Below are positions 6,337 through 14,337 of a DNA stretch of 16,504 nt, in pieces. Under the pieces are notes generated by a model, which ran no database searches, was not told the DNA's origin, and worked only from the letters and a program-made list of their open reading frames with translations. The stretch covers positions 1 to 16,504 of the forward strand of contig CABUWA010000028.1 in the NCBI GenBank assembly GCA_902495085.1. Direction: 5' to 3'. A program made the translations under genes and the position numbers. Position 1 is the stretch's first letter. Each line of letters begins with the position of its first letter. The stretch is from an uncultured Collinsella sp. (lineage in GTDB: Bacteria; Actinomycetota; Coriobacteriia; Coriobacteriales; Coriobacteriaceae).

Positions 6337-8253
6337 ATGGTCGCATTCGATCGCAACCCGCAAGACTTCAAGTATCTGCGCCTGCTTTCGAGACAGTTCC
6401 CCACCGAACAATCCGCGTTTACCGAGATCATCAATCTCTCGGCCATCCTCAACCTGCCCAAAGGCACCGAGCATTTTATGAGCGACGTGCACGGCGAGTA
6501 CGAAGCCTTCATGCACATCCTCAACAACTGCTCGGGCGTCGTGCGCGAACATGTCGACGAGATCTTTGGCGACACGCTCTCCTTTGACGAAAAGGGCGAT
6601 CTGTGCACGCTCATCTACTACCCGCGCGAGAAGATCGAGCTGGTCCGCAGCCAGCGCGAGGACTCGCCTACCTGGTACAGGACGGTGCTTGACCAGCTCA
6701 TCATGGTCGCTCGTTCGCTTTCGAGCCGCTACACGCGCTCCAAGGTGCGCAAGGCCATCCCACGCGACTACGCCTATATCATCGACGAGTTGTTGCACAC
6801 GCACCCGGACGAGAACAACTATCGCGTGCGCTATCACGAGCGCATCGTTGAGTCCATCCTAGAGACCGCAAGCGCCGACGACTTTATCGAGTCGCTTGCC
6901 TCGCTCATCAAGCGCCTGGCCGTCGACCACCTGCACCTGGTGGGCGACATCTTCGACCGCGGCGGCGGCGCGGCCAAGATTATGGACCGTCTGCTCACCT
7001 ACCATTCGCTCGACATCCAGTGGGGCAACCACGACCTGCTGTGGATGGGCGCTGCAGCCGGTGAGCCCGCCTGCATCGCCACGGTGTTGCGCAACAACCT
7101 ACGCTACGACAACTACGAAATTCTAGAGAACGACTACGGCATCTCGCTGCGTGAGCTTGTCGCCTTTGCCGATGCCACCTACACCGCCGGTGAGTCCATC
7201 ACCCCGCTGATCAAGGCCATCAACGTGCTGCTCTTTAAGCTCGAGGGCCAGATTATCCAGCGCCACCCCGAGTTCGATATGACCGACCGCTTGTTACTCG
7301 ATAAGATCGACCACGACACCGGCACGGTCACGCTCGCCGACGGCAGCATGTGGCCACTCACGACCAATGACTTCCCCACCGTCGATCCAGCGGACCCCTA
7401 TACGCTCACGTCTCAGGAGCAGCACATCATCGACAAGCTCGTGTCCGAGTTTGTCACCGCCGATCACCTGCATCGCCATATCGATTTCCTCTATTCCCAC
7501 GGCTCGATGTACAAAGTCGCCAACGGCAACCTGCTGTTCCATGGCTGCGTGCCGCTCAACGAAGACGGCACCTTTAGCAGCATGAACTGCCTGGGCACCT
7601 GGCGCGCTGGCCGCGATTATCTCGATTTTTGCGATCACATCGCCCGCCGCGCCTGGCGCGTGGGCGACCGCGACGCCCTCGACTGGATGTGGTACCTGTG
7701 GATTGGCTTTAACTCACCCGCCAGCGGACGCCTGGTGCGTACCTTTGAGCGCGCCTATATCGTCGATACGAGCACCTGGGTCGAGCCGATGGACCCGTAC
7801 TTTACGCTTACCAAGTCGCCCTCGGTCTGCGACGACATCATGCGCGAGTTTGGCGTCGCGCCCATGGCATGTTCGCCGACCGGCCACATCATCAACGGCC
7901 ACACGCCCGTTAAAACCACCAAGGGCGAGCAGCCCATCCGCGCCGAGGGCAAGCTGCTGGTCATCGATGGCGGCTTCTGCCGCGCCTACCATCCCAAGAC
8001 GGGTATCGCCGGCTATACGCTCATCTCGAGCTCGCGCGGCTGCCGCCTCAAGTCGCACCGGGCCTTTACGACGGTTGCCGAGGCACTCACACGCAACGTG
8101 GACATCGAAAGCGAGACCAACCGTTTTGACCAAGCAGACCGTCGCCGCATGGTGAGCGACACCGATTCTGGAGCCAAGATCCGCAGCCAGATCCAGGACC
8201 TGCGCCAGCTGCTCGATGCATATAGAAACGGTGCTATCGAGGAGCGCGCCTAG
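6337..8253 (+). CDS. fbp: Class 3 fructose-1,6-bisphosphatase
   Basis: Hydrolyses fructose 1,6-bisphosphate to fructose 6-phosphate and phosphate, the committing step of gluconeogenesis, in the cytoplasm. ATG 6337 is preceded by GGAAGGTG; the longer in-frame start at 6292 lies inside the inverted repeat and lacks a ribosome site. The 638-aa product fits this large Firmicutes-type family (B. subtilis Fbp is about 670). It has calcineurin-like metallophosphatase motifs: SDVHGEY (49-55), VGDIFDRGG (202-210), WGNHDLLW (229-236) and INGHTPVK (518-525), followed by LVIDGGF. These residues bind the two metal ions, usually Mn2+. It is unrelated in sequence to class 1 and 2 enzymes. Upstream is a candidate operator; downstream, after 78 bases with hairpins, come two GtrA genes. 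Confidence 0.96.
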   Translation: MVAFDRNPQDFKYLRLLSRQFPTEQSAFTEIINLSAILNLPKGTEHFMSDVHGEYEAFMHILNNCSGVVREHVDEIFGDTLSFDEKGDLCTLIYYPREKIELVRSQREDSPTWYRTVLDQLIMVARSLSSRYTRSKVRKAIPRDYAYIIDELLHTHPDENNYRVRYHERIVESILETASADDFIESLASLIKRLAVDHLHLVGDIFDRGGGAAKIMDRLLTYHSLDIQWGNHDLLWMGAAAGEPACIATVLRNNLRYDNYEILENDYGISLRELVAFADATYTAGESITPLIKAINVLLFKLEGQIIQRHPEFDMTDRLLLDKIDHDTGTVTLADGSMWPLTTNDFPTVDPADPYTLTSQEQHIIDKLVSEFVTADHLHRHIDFLYSHGSMYKVANGNLLFHGCVPLNEDGTFSSMNCLGTWRAGRDYLDFCDHIARRAWRVGDRDALDWMWYLWIGFNSPASGRLVRTFERAYIVDTSTWVEPMDPYFTLTKSPSVCDDIMREFGVAPMACSPTGHIINGHTPVKTTKGEQPIRAEGKLLVIDGGFCRAYHPKTGIAGYTLISSSRGCRLKSHRAFTTVAEALTRNVDIESETNRFDQADRRRMVSDTDSGAKIRSQIQDLRQLLDAYRNGAIEERA

Positions 8254-8259
8254 CACCGC

Positions 8260-8314
8260 CCGCGGGGATTGGCTAAACTTGCTGAGTTTGTCATCCCCGC
8301 GGCGCTTCGGCGCC
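8260..8314. repeat. Hairpin pair between fbp and the first GtrA gene
   Basis: CCGCGGGGAT (8260-8269) pairs perfectly with ATCCCCGCGG (8293-8302) across a 23-base loop. Overlapping it, GGCGC (8301-8305), loop TTCG, GCGCC (8310-8314) forms a second hairpin with a UUCG tetraloop. The two share GG at 8301-8302. There is no T-tract, so not a classical terminator. It lies 7-61 bases after the fbp stop and 17 before the GtrA start, and may tune read-through or translation. Confidence 0.55.
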
Positions 8315-8331
8315 AGCTTAAGGCAGGTACC

Positions 8332-8727
8332 ATGCAAAAGCTCCTTGCGCAGATCATGAAATTTGGCGTCGTCGGTGTCATTGCCACGGTTATCGACTTT
8401 GGCATTATGAATCTGCTCCACTACGGTCTGGGCCTCAACATCCTAATCGCCAACACCAGCGGCTTTATCGTCTCGCTCATCTTTAACTACCTCGCAAGCA
8501 TGAAGTACGTGTTTGCGCACAAGGAAGGCATGAGCCGCCGCCGCGAGTTCATCATCTTTGTCGTGCTGTCCGTAATCGGCTTGGCACTCAACGACGGTAT
8601 CGTGCTGACACTCAACGCCGGCCTGGGACTCGAGGCCAATATCGCCAAGATCTGCGCCACCGCGCTTGTCATGGTCTACAACTTTGTGACCCGAAAGATC
8701 TTCCTGGAGGGCGACGAGACCAAGTAA
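8332..8727 (+). CDS. GtrA family membrane protein (first of two)
   Basis: 131 aa. GtrA proteins are small four-helix membrane proteins thought to help move lipid-linked sugars across the membrane or otherwise assist cell-envelope polysaccharide modification. Four hydrophobic segments are visible: about 9-30, 35-60, 71-96 and 101-122, with the typical KFGVVGVIATVIDFG start and FNYLASMKYVF ending helix 2. I chose ATG 8332, preceded by AGGCAGGT, because it gives the usual family N-terminus; the TTG at 8269 would add 21 residues encoded by the hairpin region. It shares KYVF-H-EGMSR-REF and LSVIGL-LND with the next gene, so the two are tandem paralogs. No glycosyltransferase lies nearby. Confidence 0.88.
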   Translation: MQKLLAQIMKFGVVGVIATVIDFGIMNLLHYGLGLNILIANTSGFIVSLIFNYLASMKYVFAHKEGMSRRREFIIFVVLSVIGLALNDGIVLTLNAGLGLEANIAKICATALVMVYNFVTRKIFLEGDETK

Positions 8728-8746
8728 CTCGCAACCTTACAGCCTT

Positions 8747-8804
8747 ACGATGCCCACGGACAATGCGCGCTCAGCACAGTATCGCCCGTGGGCATCGTTC
8801 GTTT
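8747..8804 (+). terminator. Probable terminator after the first GtrA gene
   Basis: ACGATGCCCACGG (8747-8759) pairs perfectly over 13 bases with CCGTGGGCATCGT (8786-8798), followed by TCGTTT. The loop is long (26 bases) and the T-tract is interrupted, so it may be partial. It starts 19 bases after the stop. Confidence 0.6.
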
Positions 8805-8809
8805 ACGGG

Positions 8810-8848
8810 CAAATATTCAACGTTTGCGGATTACCTCTTGAATATTTG
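8810..8848. repeat. 11-bp inverted repeat between the GtrA genes
   Basis: CAAATATTCAA (8810-8820) and TTGAATATTTG (8838-8848) are perfect reverse complements separated by 17 bases. It lies in the 218-base gap between the GtrA genes, upstream of a candidate promoter (8878-8906). The spacing suits an operator for a dimeric regulator as well as an RNA hairpin. Confidence 0.5.
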
Positions 8849-8877
8849 GCGAGTTCGTATAGTTCTTTCCAAAGACC

Positions 8878-8906
8878 TTACGTTTCCCTTGCAAAAGCTC
8901 TAAAGT
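8878..8906 (+). promoter_or_regulatory. Candidate promoter of the second GtrA gene
   Basis: TTACGT (8878-8883), a 17-base spacer, then TAAAGT (8901-8906); initiation would fall about 30-35 bases before GTG 8946. Together with the hairpin after the first GtrA gene this suggests separate expression of the two paralogs. Confidence 0.4.
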
Positions 8907-8945
8907 ATCCTCTGCTCGATTCATCAACGCATTGGATGTGATTAC

Positions 8946-9353
8946 GTGCGCAAGGCACTGGCACAACCTCATACCAAGCAGTTCCTCAAGTTCGCCGTCG
9001 TGGGTCTTATCTCCTTTGGCATCGACTGGGGCATGCTCATTGCGCTCGTCGAGCTGTTCCACCTCGACTTTTTGATGAGCACGACGGTCTCGTTTACCAC
9101 GTCCGTCGTGGTTAACTACTGGCTCAGCATGAAGTACGTGTTCGACCATCGCGAGGGCATGAGCCGCAAGCGCGAGTTCACGATCTTCACCATCCTGTCG
9201 GTAATCGGTCTGGGCCTCAACGACCTGTACATGTTTGTGGGTGTCACGTTTTTGAGCATCGGCTACCAAGCCATGAAGGCCATCGCCACGTTCTTGGTCA
9301 CCTGGTACAACTACTTCAGCCGCCGCTTCTTCCTCGAGGGCGCACGATCGTAG
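8946..9353 (+). CDS. GtrA family membrane protein (second of two)
   Basis: 135 aa, GTG start preceded by GGATGTGATT. Four hydrophobic segments: about 14-38, 41-66, 78-102 and 106-126, with the family pattern KFAVVGLISFGIDWG and VNYWLSMKYVF. Clearly a paralog of the preceding gene: both carry KYVF, a short basic loop with EGMSR, then LSVIGL and LND. It has the same presumed role in envelope sugar-lipid handling. It is followed after 26 bases by a strong terminator. Confidence 0.9.
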   Translation: MRKALAQPHTKQFLKFAVVGLISFGIDWGMLIALVELFHLDFLMSTTVSFTTSVVVNYWLSMKYVFDHREGMSRKREFTIFTILSVIGLGLNDLYMFVGVTFLSIGYQAMKAIATFLVTWYNYFSRRFFLEGARS

Positions 9354-9379
9354 TCGATTCACTATTTGCTTGAATGTAT

Positions 9380-9417
9380 AACCGGTTGGAATTCCCGTTC
9401 CAACCGGTTTTTTGTTT
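9380..9417 (+). terminator. Intrinsic terminator of the GtrA region
   Basis: A perfect 12-bp stem: AACCGGTTGGAA (9380-9391), 6-base loop, TTCCAACCGGTT (9398-9409), followed by TTTTGTTT. Textbook Rho-independent form on the + strand. Confidence 0.95.
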
Positions 9418-9452
9418 GCCGAGAGACCCGGCGGCCCAGTCCCATTCGCATG

Positions 9453-9490
9453 AAAAACGGGCGGCCCGGATGTTTGTCCGAACCGCCCGT
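9453..9490 (-). terminator. Intrinsic terminator of the cobalamin-regulated two-gene unit
   Basis: On the - strand: ACGGGCGG (9490-9483) pairs with CCGCCCGT (9464-9457), with an inner CGGA/TCCG pairing, then a run of T (plus-strand A at 9453-9457). It begins 22 bases after the stop of the 309-aa gene. It faces the + strand GtrA terminator, so the two convergent units are well separated. Confidence 0.93.
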
Positions 9491-9512
9491 CTGGCGCGCT
9501 ATGTCGAGGCCT

Positions 9513-10442
9513 CTAGCCTGTCACGTAATACCAAACCACGTTGTCGCCGTTGGAGAGAACATAGTTGCTGCACGCCGTCATGGGCGATGTGCCGTTGACG
9601 GAGTACATCCAGCCGCTCGTGCCGCCGTGCTGTTTCTCGGCCAAACCGCCAATCGCGGAAACGTACGTGCCGTACGACGAGCCATGCGCGTTGACAGAAA
9701 GGCCCAGCGCACACAGGGCATCGTAGACAGTAGCGCCTTCGTTAAAGGTAAAGGTGCCACCAGAGGACACAGGATTGCCCACAGCGCTCGATGTGACCGA
9801 AACCGTTACCGTGACGTAGCTAGGCTGCTGCGAGCTGCCCTGGTCGCCAGTAGAGACGTTGCCGCTATCGGGGGCAGAAGATGCCCCGCTGGATGAGGAG
9901 GAAGCGCCAGGCGTAGAGCCGGCCCCGTCAGAAGAAGTCGAGTTCTGAGAAGTCGACTGATTGCCGTCGGTCTTTTTATTGCTGCTCTTCTCTCCAGACT
10001 TCTTGCCATCCTTGTCTTCGGACTTTTTGCTATCCGAGCCCTTGTTTGATTCCTTGTCCGAAGACTCGGACTCCTTCTTAGAGTCAGATTTATCCGAACC
10101 CTTAGACTCGTCGTTCGCACCATCCGAAGATTTGGAATCCTTGGAGCCAGCTTTACCCGAAGCGACGGTCGAGTCAGACCCCTTGGCGTCCTTCGCGACG
10201 ACGCTCTCCCCCGTCACGGTCTGAACGATCCAGTCAATGGACCAGGCGCCGCTCTCGGAAGGATGGACGAAGCCCAGCGATATGACAATTAGCGCAACGC
10301 ACGCGGCGGTCAGGACGCCAGTAAGCGCCCTCCGTCGAGGGACGGACGCCGCCGAAGCGGCGCCCTGTTGCTTTGCATCGTCGAACTGAATGAACGAGGA
10401 ATTTGGTTGCTTGGGGTCAGCGTCCTTGGATTTATTGGACAC
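9513..10442 (-). CDS. Membrane-anchored protein with one DUF4430 (transcobalamin-like) domain
   Basis: 309 aa from GTG 10442. I prefer this start over GTG 10451 because AGGTGAGGG, which overlaps the stop of the upstream gene, lies just before it; either way translation is coupled to that gene. Layout: cytoplasmic N-terminus; RRR then one membrane helix (about 39-58) with no obvious cleavage site; a long low-complexity stalk rich in Lys, Ser, Asp and Gly (about 82-208); and a C-terminal DUF4430 domain (about 210-309) with FTFNEGATVYDAL (231-243), GWMYSVNG (277-284) and NVVWYYVTG at the end. DUF4430 (PF14478) is related to the C-terminal domain of transcobalamin. Cys244 and Cys291 could form a disulfide. 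The stalk would carry the domain through the wall. A role in handing cobalamin inward is inference from the riboswitch and neighbour. Confidence 0.87.
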   Translation of the reverse strand: MSNKSKDADPKQPNSSFIQFDDAKQQGAASAASVPRRRALTGVLTAACVALIVISLGFVHPSESGAWSIDWIVQTVTGESVVAKDAKGSDSTVASGKAGSKDSKSSDGANDESKGSDKSDSKKESESSDKESNKGSDSKKSEDKDGKKSGEKSSNKKTDGNQSTSQNSTSSDGAGSTPGASSSSSGASSAPDSGNVSTGDQGSSQQPSYVTVTVSVTSSAVGNPVSSGGTFTFNEGATVYDALCALGLSVNAHGSSYGTYVSAIGGLAEKQHGGTSGWMYSVNGTSPMTACSNYVLSNGDNVVWYYVTG

Positions 10443-10451
10443 AGCCCTCAC

Positions 10452-13400
10452 CTACCGACGTTTGGTGAACACGAACACGCCGACGATGGCGAGTCCGATG
10501 ACGCCGGCGGCAACGCCAACAATGGCGAGCGGATTGGTGCCAGTCTCCTGCTCGGAAGCACTAGAGGACTTCTTAGCAGTGGTCGTGGAAGCAGCACCCG
10601 TATCGGACTTGGAATCGGACTTCTTGTCGGACTTGTTGTCCTTCTTGTCAGACTTCTTCTCATCCTTCTTGTCGGACTTGTTTTCCTTGGTCTCGGCCTT
10701 GGTCGACACCGTCGTCTTGGTCACCGGCTTCTGACCCGGGGCGATAGCGCCGCCCTTCGAGCCGGAACCAGAACCCGCGCCAGCGCCAGCGCCGGAACCA
10801 GTACCGGTACCAGAACCGCTGCCGCTATTGGAACCAGCGCCGCCATTACCGCCAGGGTTAACGGCATTCTTGGTCCACTTGGCATACAGCGTCAGATCGG
10901 CCGTTACCGGCGTACTGAAGTCATACGCCTGCGTGCAAGCCTCATCGGTATACCAACCGCCGAAAGTGTAGCCATCGCGCGTCGGATCGGCCGGCTTGAC
11001 CAGCTTGCCATCGGCCGTAGCAACAAACTTAGTGTCGCAAGCAGACCCGCCATTGGAATTAAAGGCAACCGTCCAAGACTCAACGGCCCCAAGCTTGAAC
11101 AGCGTGCCCGAGTCATTGATGTAGTACAGGTTGCCAGATGCATCGGCAATGACCGGGGAGTCGCAGTGCTGGTAATGGCCAGCCGCATCATAAATCTGCG
11201 TCGCCTCTGCATCGCCGAGCGTATAGCGATACACGCCACCACCAGCAGAGTAGTTGACGTAATCCTTGCTATCCGCGCTGTTAACGGTGAAGTACACATA
11301 GGTCTTGCCGCCCTGAACACTCACCAACGGAGTAGCAGCAATACCGTTAAATCCGGCCGGAAGTTCTTTACCGTCAGCAGCGGTGACCATCGTGGTCTTA
11401 CCGGTCTTCAGATTATAGAGAGCCAGAGCAGAGCCAGTAGCCGTCTGTCCGCCGACAATCAAGTTTTCGCCAGCCACCACCGGGGCGCTCATGTTATTCG
11501 TAAGACCCAGGTCGACCGTCTTCTGCTCGCTCAGTACGCCCTTCGCCGAAAGCGAAATCACATGGAGCTTTCCATCGTGCGTCATCTGATAGAAGGTCGA
11601 ACCATTGGACGGATCGGCGACACAGTCGGCGTTCGCGAGAGCGCCGAGCTTCATGGTCGAAACGACATCGCCCGTCGTCTTATCAATGCACTTAAGCGTG
11701 CCCGCGCTCGTAGGAACAATGGTGTACTTATCCGTCAGCGCAGCGCCAGTCCAATAATAGCCCTCGGAAGCGTCAATGTTCTGCCAAGAGACTTCGCCCG
11801 TGGCAATCTTGATACGCTTAAGGGAGCCGTTGCCGTAGGTCGCGTTGTAGTTCTCATCATACGAAATATCGACCGAGCCTACATAGACGTACTCGCCGTC
11901 CGAAACGACGGTGCAGGAGCTCTGCGTCAAGTCCGTCAAACCAGGCGTCAGCCACTTGCAGATCAGCTTGTCTGCAGTAATCGCCTGGACCGCACCGCCA
12001 TTGAGCGGAACAATGATAAGGCCATTGGTATAGATCGGACGAGAGGTATAGCTCACCTTGGAGGCAAGCGGCGCAGAGGCAACCTTTTTGCCCGTGGACG
12101 AATCGATCTTAATGAGCTCGTTCTCGGTCGCGATGTACACAAAACCGTTAGCGATGACAGGTTCGCTGCAGTTGGCATACTGCTGGCCAGACTCGGCCTT
12201 CCAATCGAAGGCCCACTTGAGACCGGCGGCCTGCGCAGGCGTCTTGGCATCCGTTGCGGTCGAACCGTTGCCGCTGTTGCCGTAGCCGGCCCACTCGGCA
12301 TCCCAATCAGGAGTCGTCGCGCTCGGGTCCACGACAATCTTGTCGGGATCGGGCATGGCCGAATCGTCGGTGGTATAGGCAAGCGTAACCTTATCGCCGC
12401 TCTTGAGCGTAATCTGATTGGCGCAGAGTAAGGAGGGCTCTCCATTGATATACAGGTGCCAATATTTATTGGTCGCAGCATCCCAGACATACGGCTTGTG
12501 ATCGAACGGCGAAGTAACGGAATTGAGGAACCAGTATGCACCACTCTGGGAGCCGTTGTACGCAACGCCCTTGGCCTTCAGAACTGCCTCAATAAGGTTC
12601 TGGGCCGTGGAGCCTTCGGGCAGAGAAACATTGCTTGCCGTGCCCCAACGCGTATTGTTCCCGTTGACATCGGGACCGATAACATCGGCGGATCCAAGCA
12701 CCTGACCGGGGAGGGCATCGGCGTCAGCACCATACATAAAGGTGACGGCGTCACCCTCCTGGAGCTTGTAGGCACCGGCGCCAACGTCGGCGAACTTGCC
12801 ATTTACGTAGAAGCGCCAATAGCTATTAGTCACAGCATCCCAGCCATAGGTCTTACCATCGAACGGCGAAGTTATGCCGTTGAGGAACCAGCCCCAAGAC
12901 GATTCGCCGGCATCGAGAGTAAGGCCGGTCTGCTCAAGGAGATCCTTGGCAGTAGAGCCCGCCTTGAGACTCGTCTGACCCGTCGAAGCCCAAACCTGCT
13001 GCTTGCCGTCCTTGTCCTTACCGAGAACCTGAACAGAAGCATGGACAGAATCGGACGGCAACTGGTCGCCCCAGCCACCGTAGAACCACGTGACGGTATC
13101 GCCGGCATGGATGGTGACATTGTCCGCCGTATAGTCACTCGACTTGCCGTTGATGAACAGCTGCCAATAGGTCGAATAATCTTGGGGCGTACCCAGCTCA
13201 ACACCGTTGTACTTAAGGCTCAGAATGAAGGAGCCCGCAGCAACGGCGTCAATGTCGTTCGCCTCGAGTGCGACCTTCGTAAGATCAAGCGCGCTCGAAC
13301 CGGACGTCACCACATACTGCGCATTATCGACCCAAGTCTGAGTCTTGCCCTGGGCATCGCGACCAATGACGGTCACATTTGCGGCAACCTGGTCCTTAAC

Positions 13401-14276
13401 GACGGGGGATGCGCTACCACCCGTAAAGGCAAACTCAATCTTCTGCCCCGGGGCGAGCTTAACGCTGCTCGCGCCAACCGAGGAAGACGCGCCGTCGACG
13501 AACAGCTGCCAGAAGGCATAAGTCGTCGGATCGTAGGCAAGTGTGCGACCATCGCTCGGGGATGTGATGCTTTCGAGGTAGAAACCGTATGCCGTGTTCG
13601 GTTCGTACTTCGCCTTGAAGCCCGTCTTCTCCTGCAGCTTAATGAAGGCATCCGCAGCCGTCGCGCCCTCGTCGAGCTTGAGCTGCGTAGGTGCCACCCA
13701 GGTCTGAGCCTTGCCGTCAGCATCGGTGCCGATAATCGAGAACGAGACCTCGACCTGCTTCTTGGCGACATCGCCGGTTTCTGTCGGGTTCTCTGTCTGA
13801 ACGGCAGCCGCGGCGGCAGATCCCGCTTGGCCAGCGGATGCCGTCGAAGACTGCTCGCTCGTGGCAGGGCTCTCCCCCGTCGCCGAGCCTTCGTCGCCAG
13901 TTGCTGCCTCTGTTATGGCTGCACTAGCTGCAGGCGCGCCCTCGGAATCCGAAACCTCGGCGCCGCTCTGCTCAGCGGCACCGCCCGCAAGCGCTGCGTC
14001 CTCGCCCGGCGTCGTAGCCTGAGCCACAGCCTCGGCAATGCCCTCGGCGCCCTCGGCCCACAGCTGAGCCGGCGTGGTGCCAAAGGCCATCGCGAAGGCC
14101 AGGAATGCCACCAGGCCGCGCTTGGCTACGCCGCGTGCGATCGCGCCACGGCGATGCAGCGAGGCGCGCTCGCGCTCGTCCTCAAACATATCCATTTGTC
14201 CCCCATTGTCTGTACTTGGAGCATTGCCCAGCGGCTGCCCCACGTCATTGCGCATATTGCGCTCGAGTTCCCCCAT
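10452..14276 (-). CDS. Exported multi-DUF4430 / PQQ-like beta-propeller / InlB_B surface protein
   Basis: 1274 aa, under a cobalamin riboswitch. ATG 14276 follows GGAGGGAAGGGG; ATG 14195 (after GGGGGA) is an alternative. Order: long n-region, RR and hydrophobic core (about 52-66) with likely cleavage after QLWA (74); Ala/Glu/Ser-rich linker (75-170); four DUF4430-like domains at about 174-288, 297-402, 411-517 and 526-636, each with a TW or RW turn, a G(S/A)TA-type loop, a W/Y-x-F-(V/I)-x-G strand and a final (F/L)xY; PQQ-like beta-propeller of about 7 short sheet repeats (684-1066); an InlB_B/Listeria-Bacteroides repeat (1067-1135, TFGGWYTDEAC and LYAKW); Gly/Ser stalk (1140-1176); Lys/Asp/Ser stalk (1195-1240); membrane helix (about 1248-1270); KRR tail. 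There is no LPXTG; the position holds EQETG. DUF4430 is transcobalamin-like, so extracellular corrinoid binding is a reasoned inference. Confidence 0.9.
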   Translation of the reverse strand: MGELERNMRNDVGQPLGNAPSTDNGGQMDMFEDERERASLHRRGAIARGVAKRGLVAFLAFAMAFGTTPAQLWAEGAEGIAEAVAQATTPGEDAALAGGAAEQSGAEVSDSEGAPAASAAITEAATGDEGSATGESPATSEQSSTASAGQAGSAAAAAVQTENPTETGDVAKKQVEVSFSIIGTDADGKAQTWVAPTQLKLDEGATAADAFIKLQEKTGFKAKYEPNTAYGFYLESITSPSDGRTLAYDPTTYAFWQLFVDGASSSVGASSVKLAPGQKIEFAFTGGSASPVVKDQVAANVTVIGRDAQGKTQTWVDNAQYVVTSGSSALDLTKVALEANDIDAVAAGSFILSLKYNGVELGTPQDYSTYWQLFINGKSSDYTADNVTIHAGDTVTWFYGGWGDQLPSDSVHASVQVLGKDKDGKQQVWASTGQTSLKAGSTAKDLLEQTGLTLDAGESSWGWFLNGITSPFDGKTYGWDAVTNSYWRFYVNGKFADVGAGAYKLQEGDAVTFMYGADADALPGQVLGSADVIGPDVNGNNTRWGTASNVSLPEGSTAQNLIEAVLKAKGVAYNGSQSGAYWFLNSVTSPFDHKPYVWDAATNKYWHLYINGEPSLLCANQITLKSGDKVTLAYTTDDSAMPDPDKIVVDPSATTPDWDAEWAGYGNSGNGSTATDAKTPAQAAGLKWAFDWKAESGQQYANCSEPVIANGFVYIATENELIKIDSSTGKKVASAPLASKVSYTSRPIYTNGLIIVPLNGGAVQAITADKLICKWLTPGLTDLTQSSCTVVSDGEYVYVGSVDISYDENYNATYGNGSLKRIKIATGEVSWQNIDASEGYYWTGAALTDKYTIVPTSAGTLKCIDKTTGDVVSTMKLGALANADCVADPSNGSTFYQMTHDGKLHVISLSAKGVLSEQKTVDLGLTNNMSAPVVAGENLIVGGQTATGSALALYNLKTGKTTMVTAADGKELPAGFNGIAATPLVSVQGGKTYVYFTVNSADSKDYVNYSAGGGVYRYTLGDAEATQIYDAAGHYQHCDSPVIADASGNLYYINDSGTLFKLGAVESWTVAFNSNGGSACDTKFVATADGKLVKPADPTRDGYTFGGWYTDEACTQAYDFSTPVTADLTLYAKWTKNAVNPGGNGGAGSNSGSGSGTGTGSGAGAGAGSGSGSKGGAIAPGQKPVTKTTVSTKAETKENKSDKKDEKKSDKKDNKSDKKSDSKSDTGAASTTTAKKSSSASEQETGTNPLAIVGVAAGVIGLAIVGVFVFTKRR

Positions 14277-14337
14277 CGGGGTCCCCTTCCCTCCAGAGCC
14301 CTATGCACACCGGCGGCATACACCGCAGCCGCATGCA
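14277..14337 (-). promoter_or_regulatory. Expression platform between riboswitch and start codon
   Basis: On the RNA: a hairpin closed by TGCA/TGCA and GCGGC/GCCGC (14304-14337), then the ribosome site GGAGGGAAGGGG, then CCCC-GAT-GGGG in which the ATG sits inside a small stem (about 14271-14282). No T-tract follows any hairpin, so control is probably at translation rather than by termination. Confidence 0.5.

Noticed and set aside
8269..8331. TTG start adding 21 residues to the first GtrA protein
   Set aside because: These codons come from the intergenic hairpin and would put extra charged residues before the usual GtrA N-terminus.
8750..8941. 63-codon + frame between the GtrA genes
   Set aside because: It starts inside the terminator hairpin, spans the inverted repeat and candidate promoter, and has no ribosome site.
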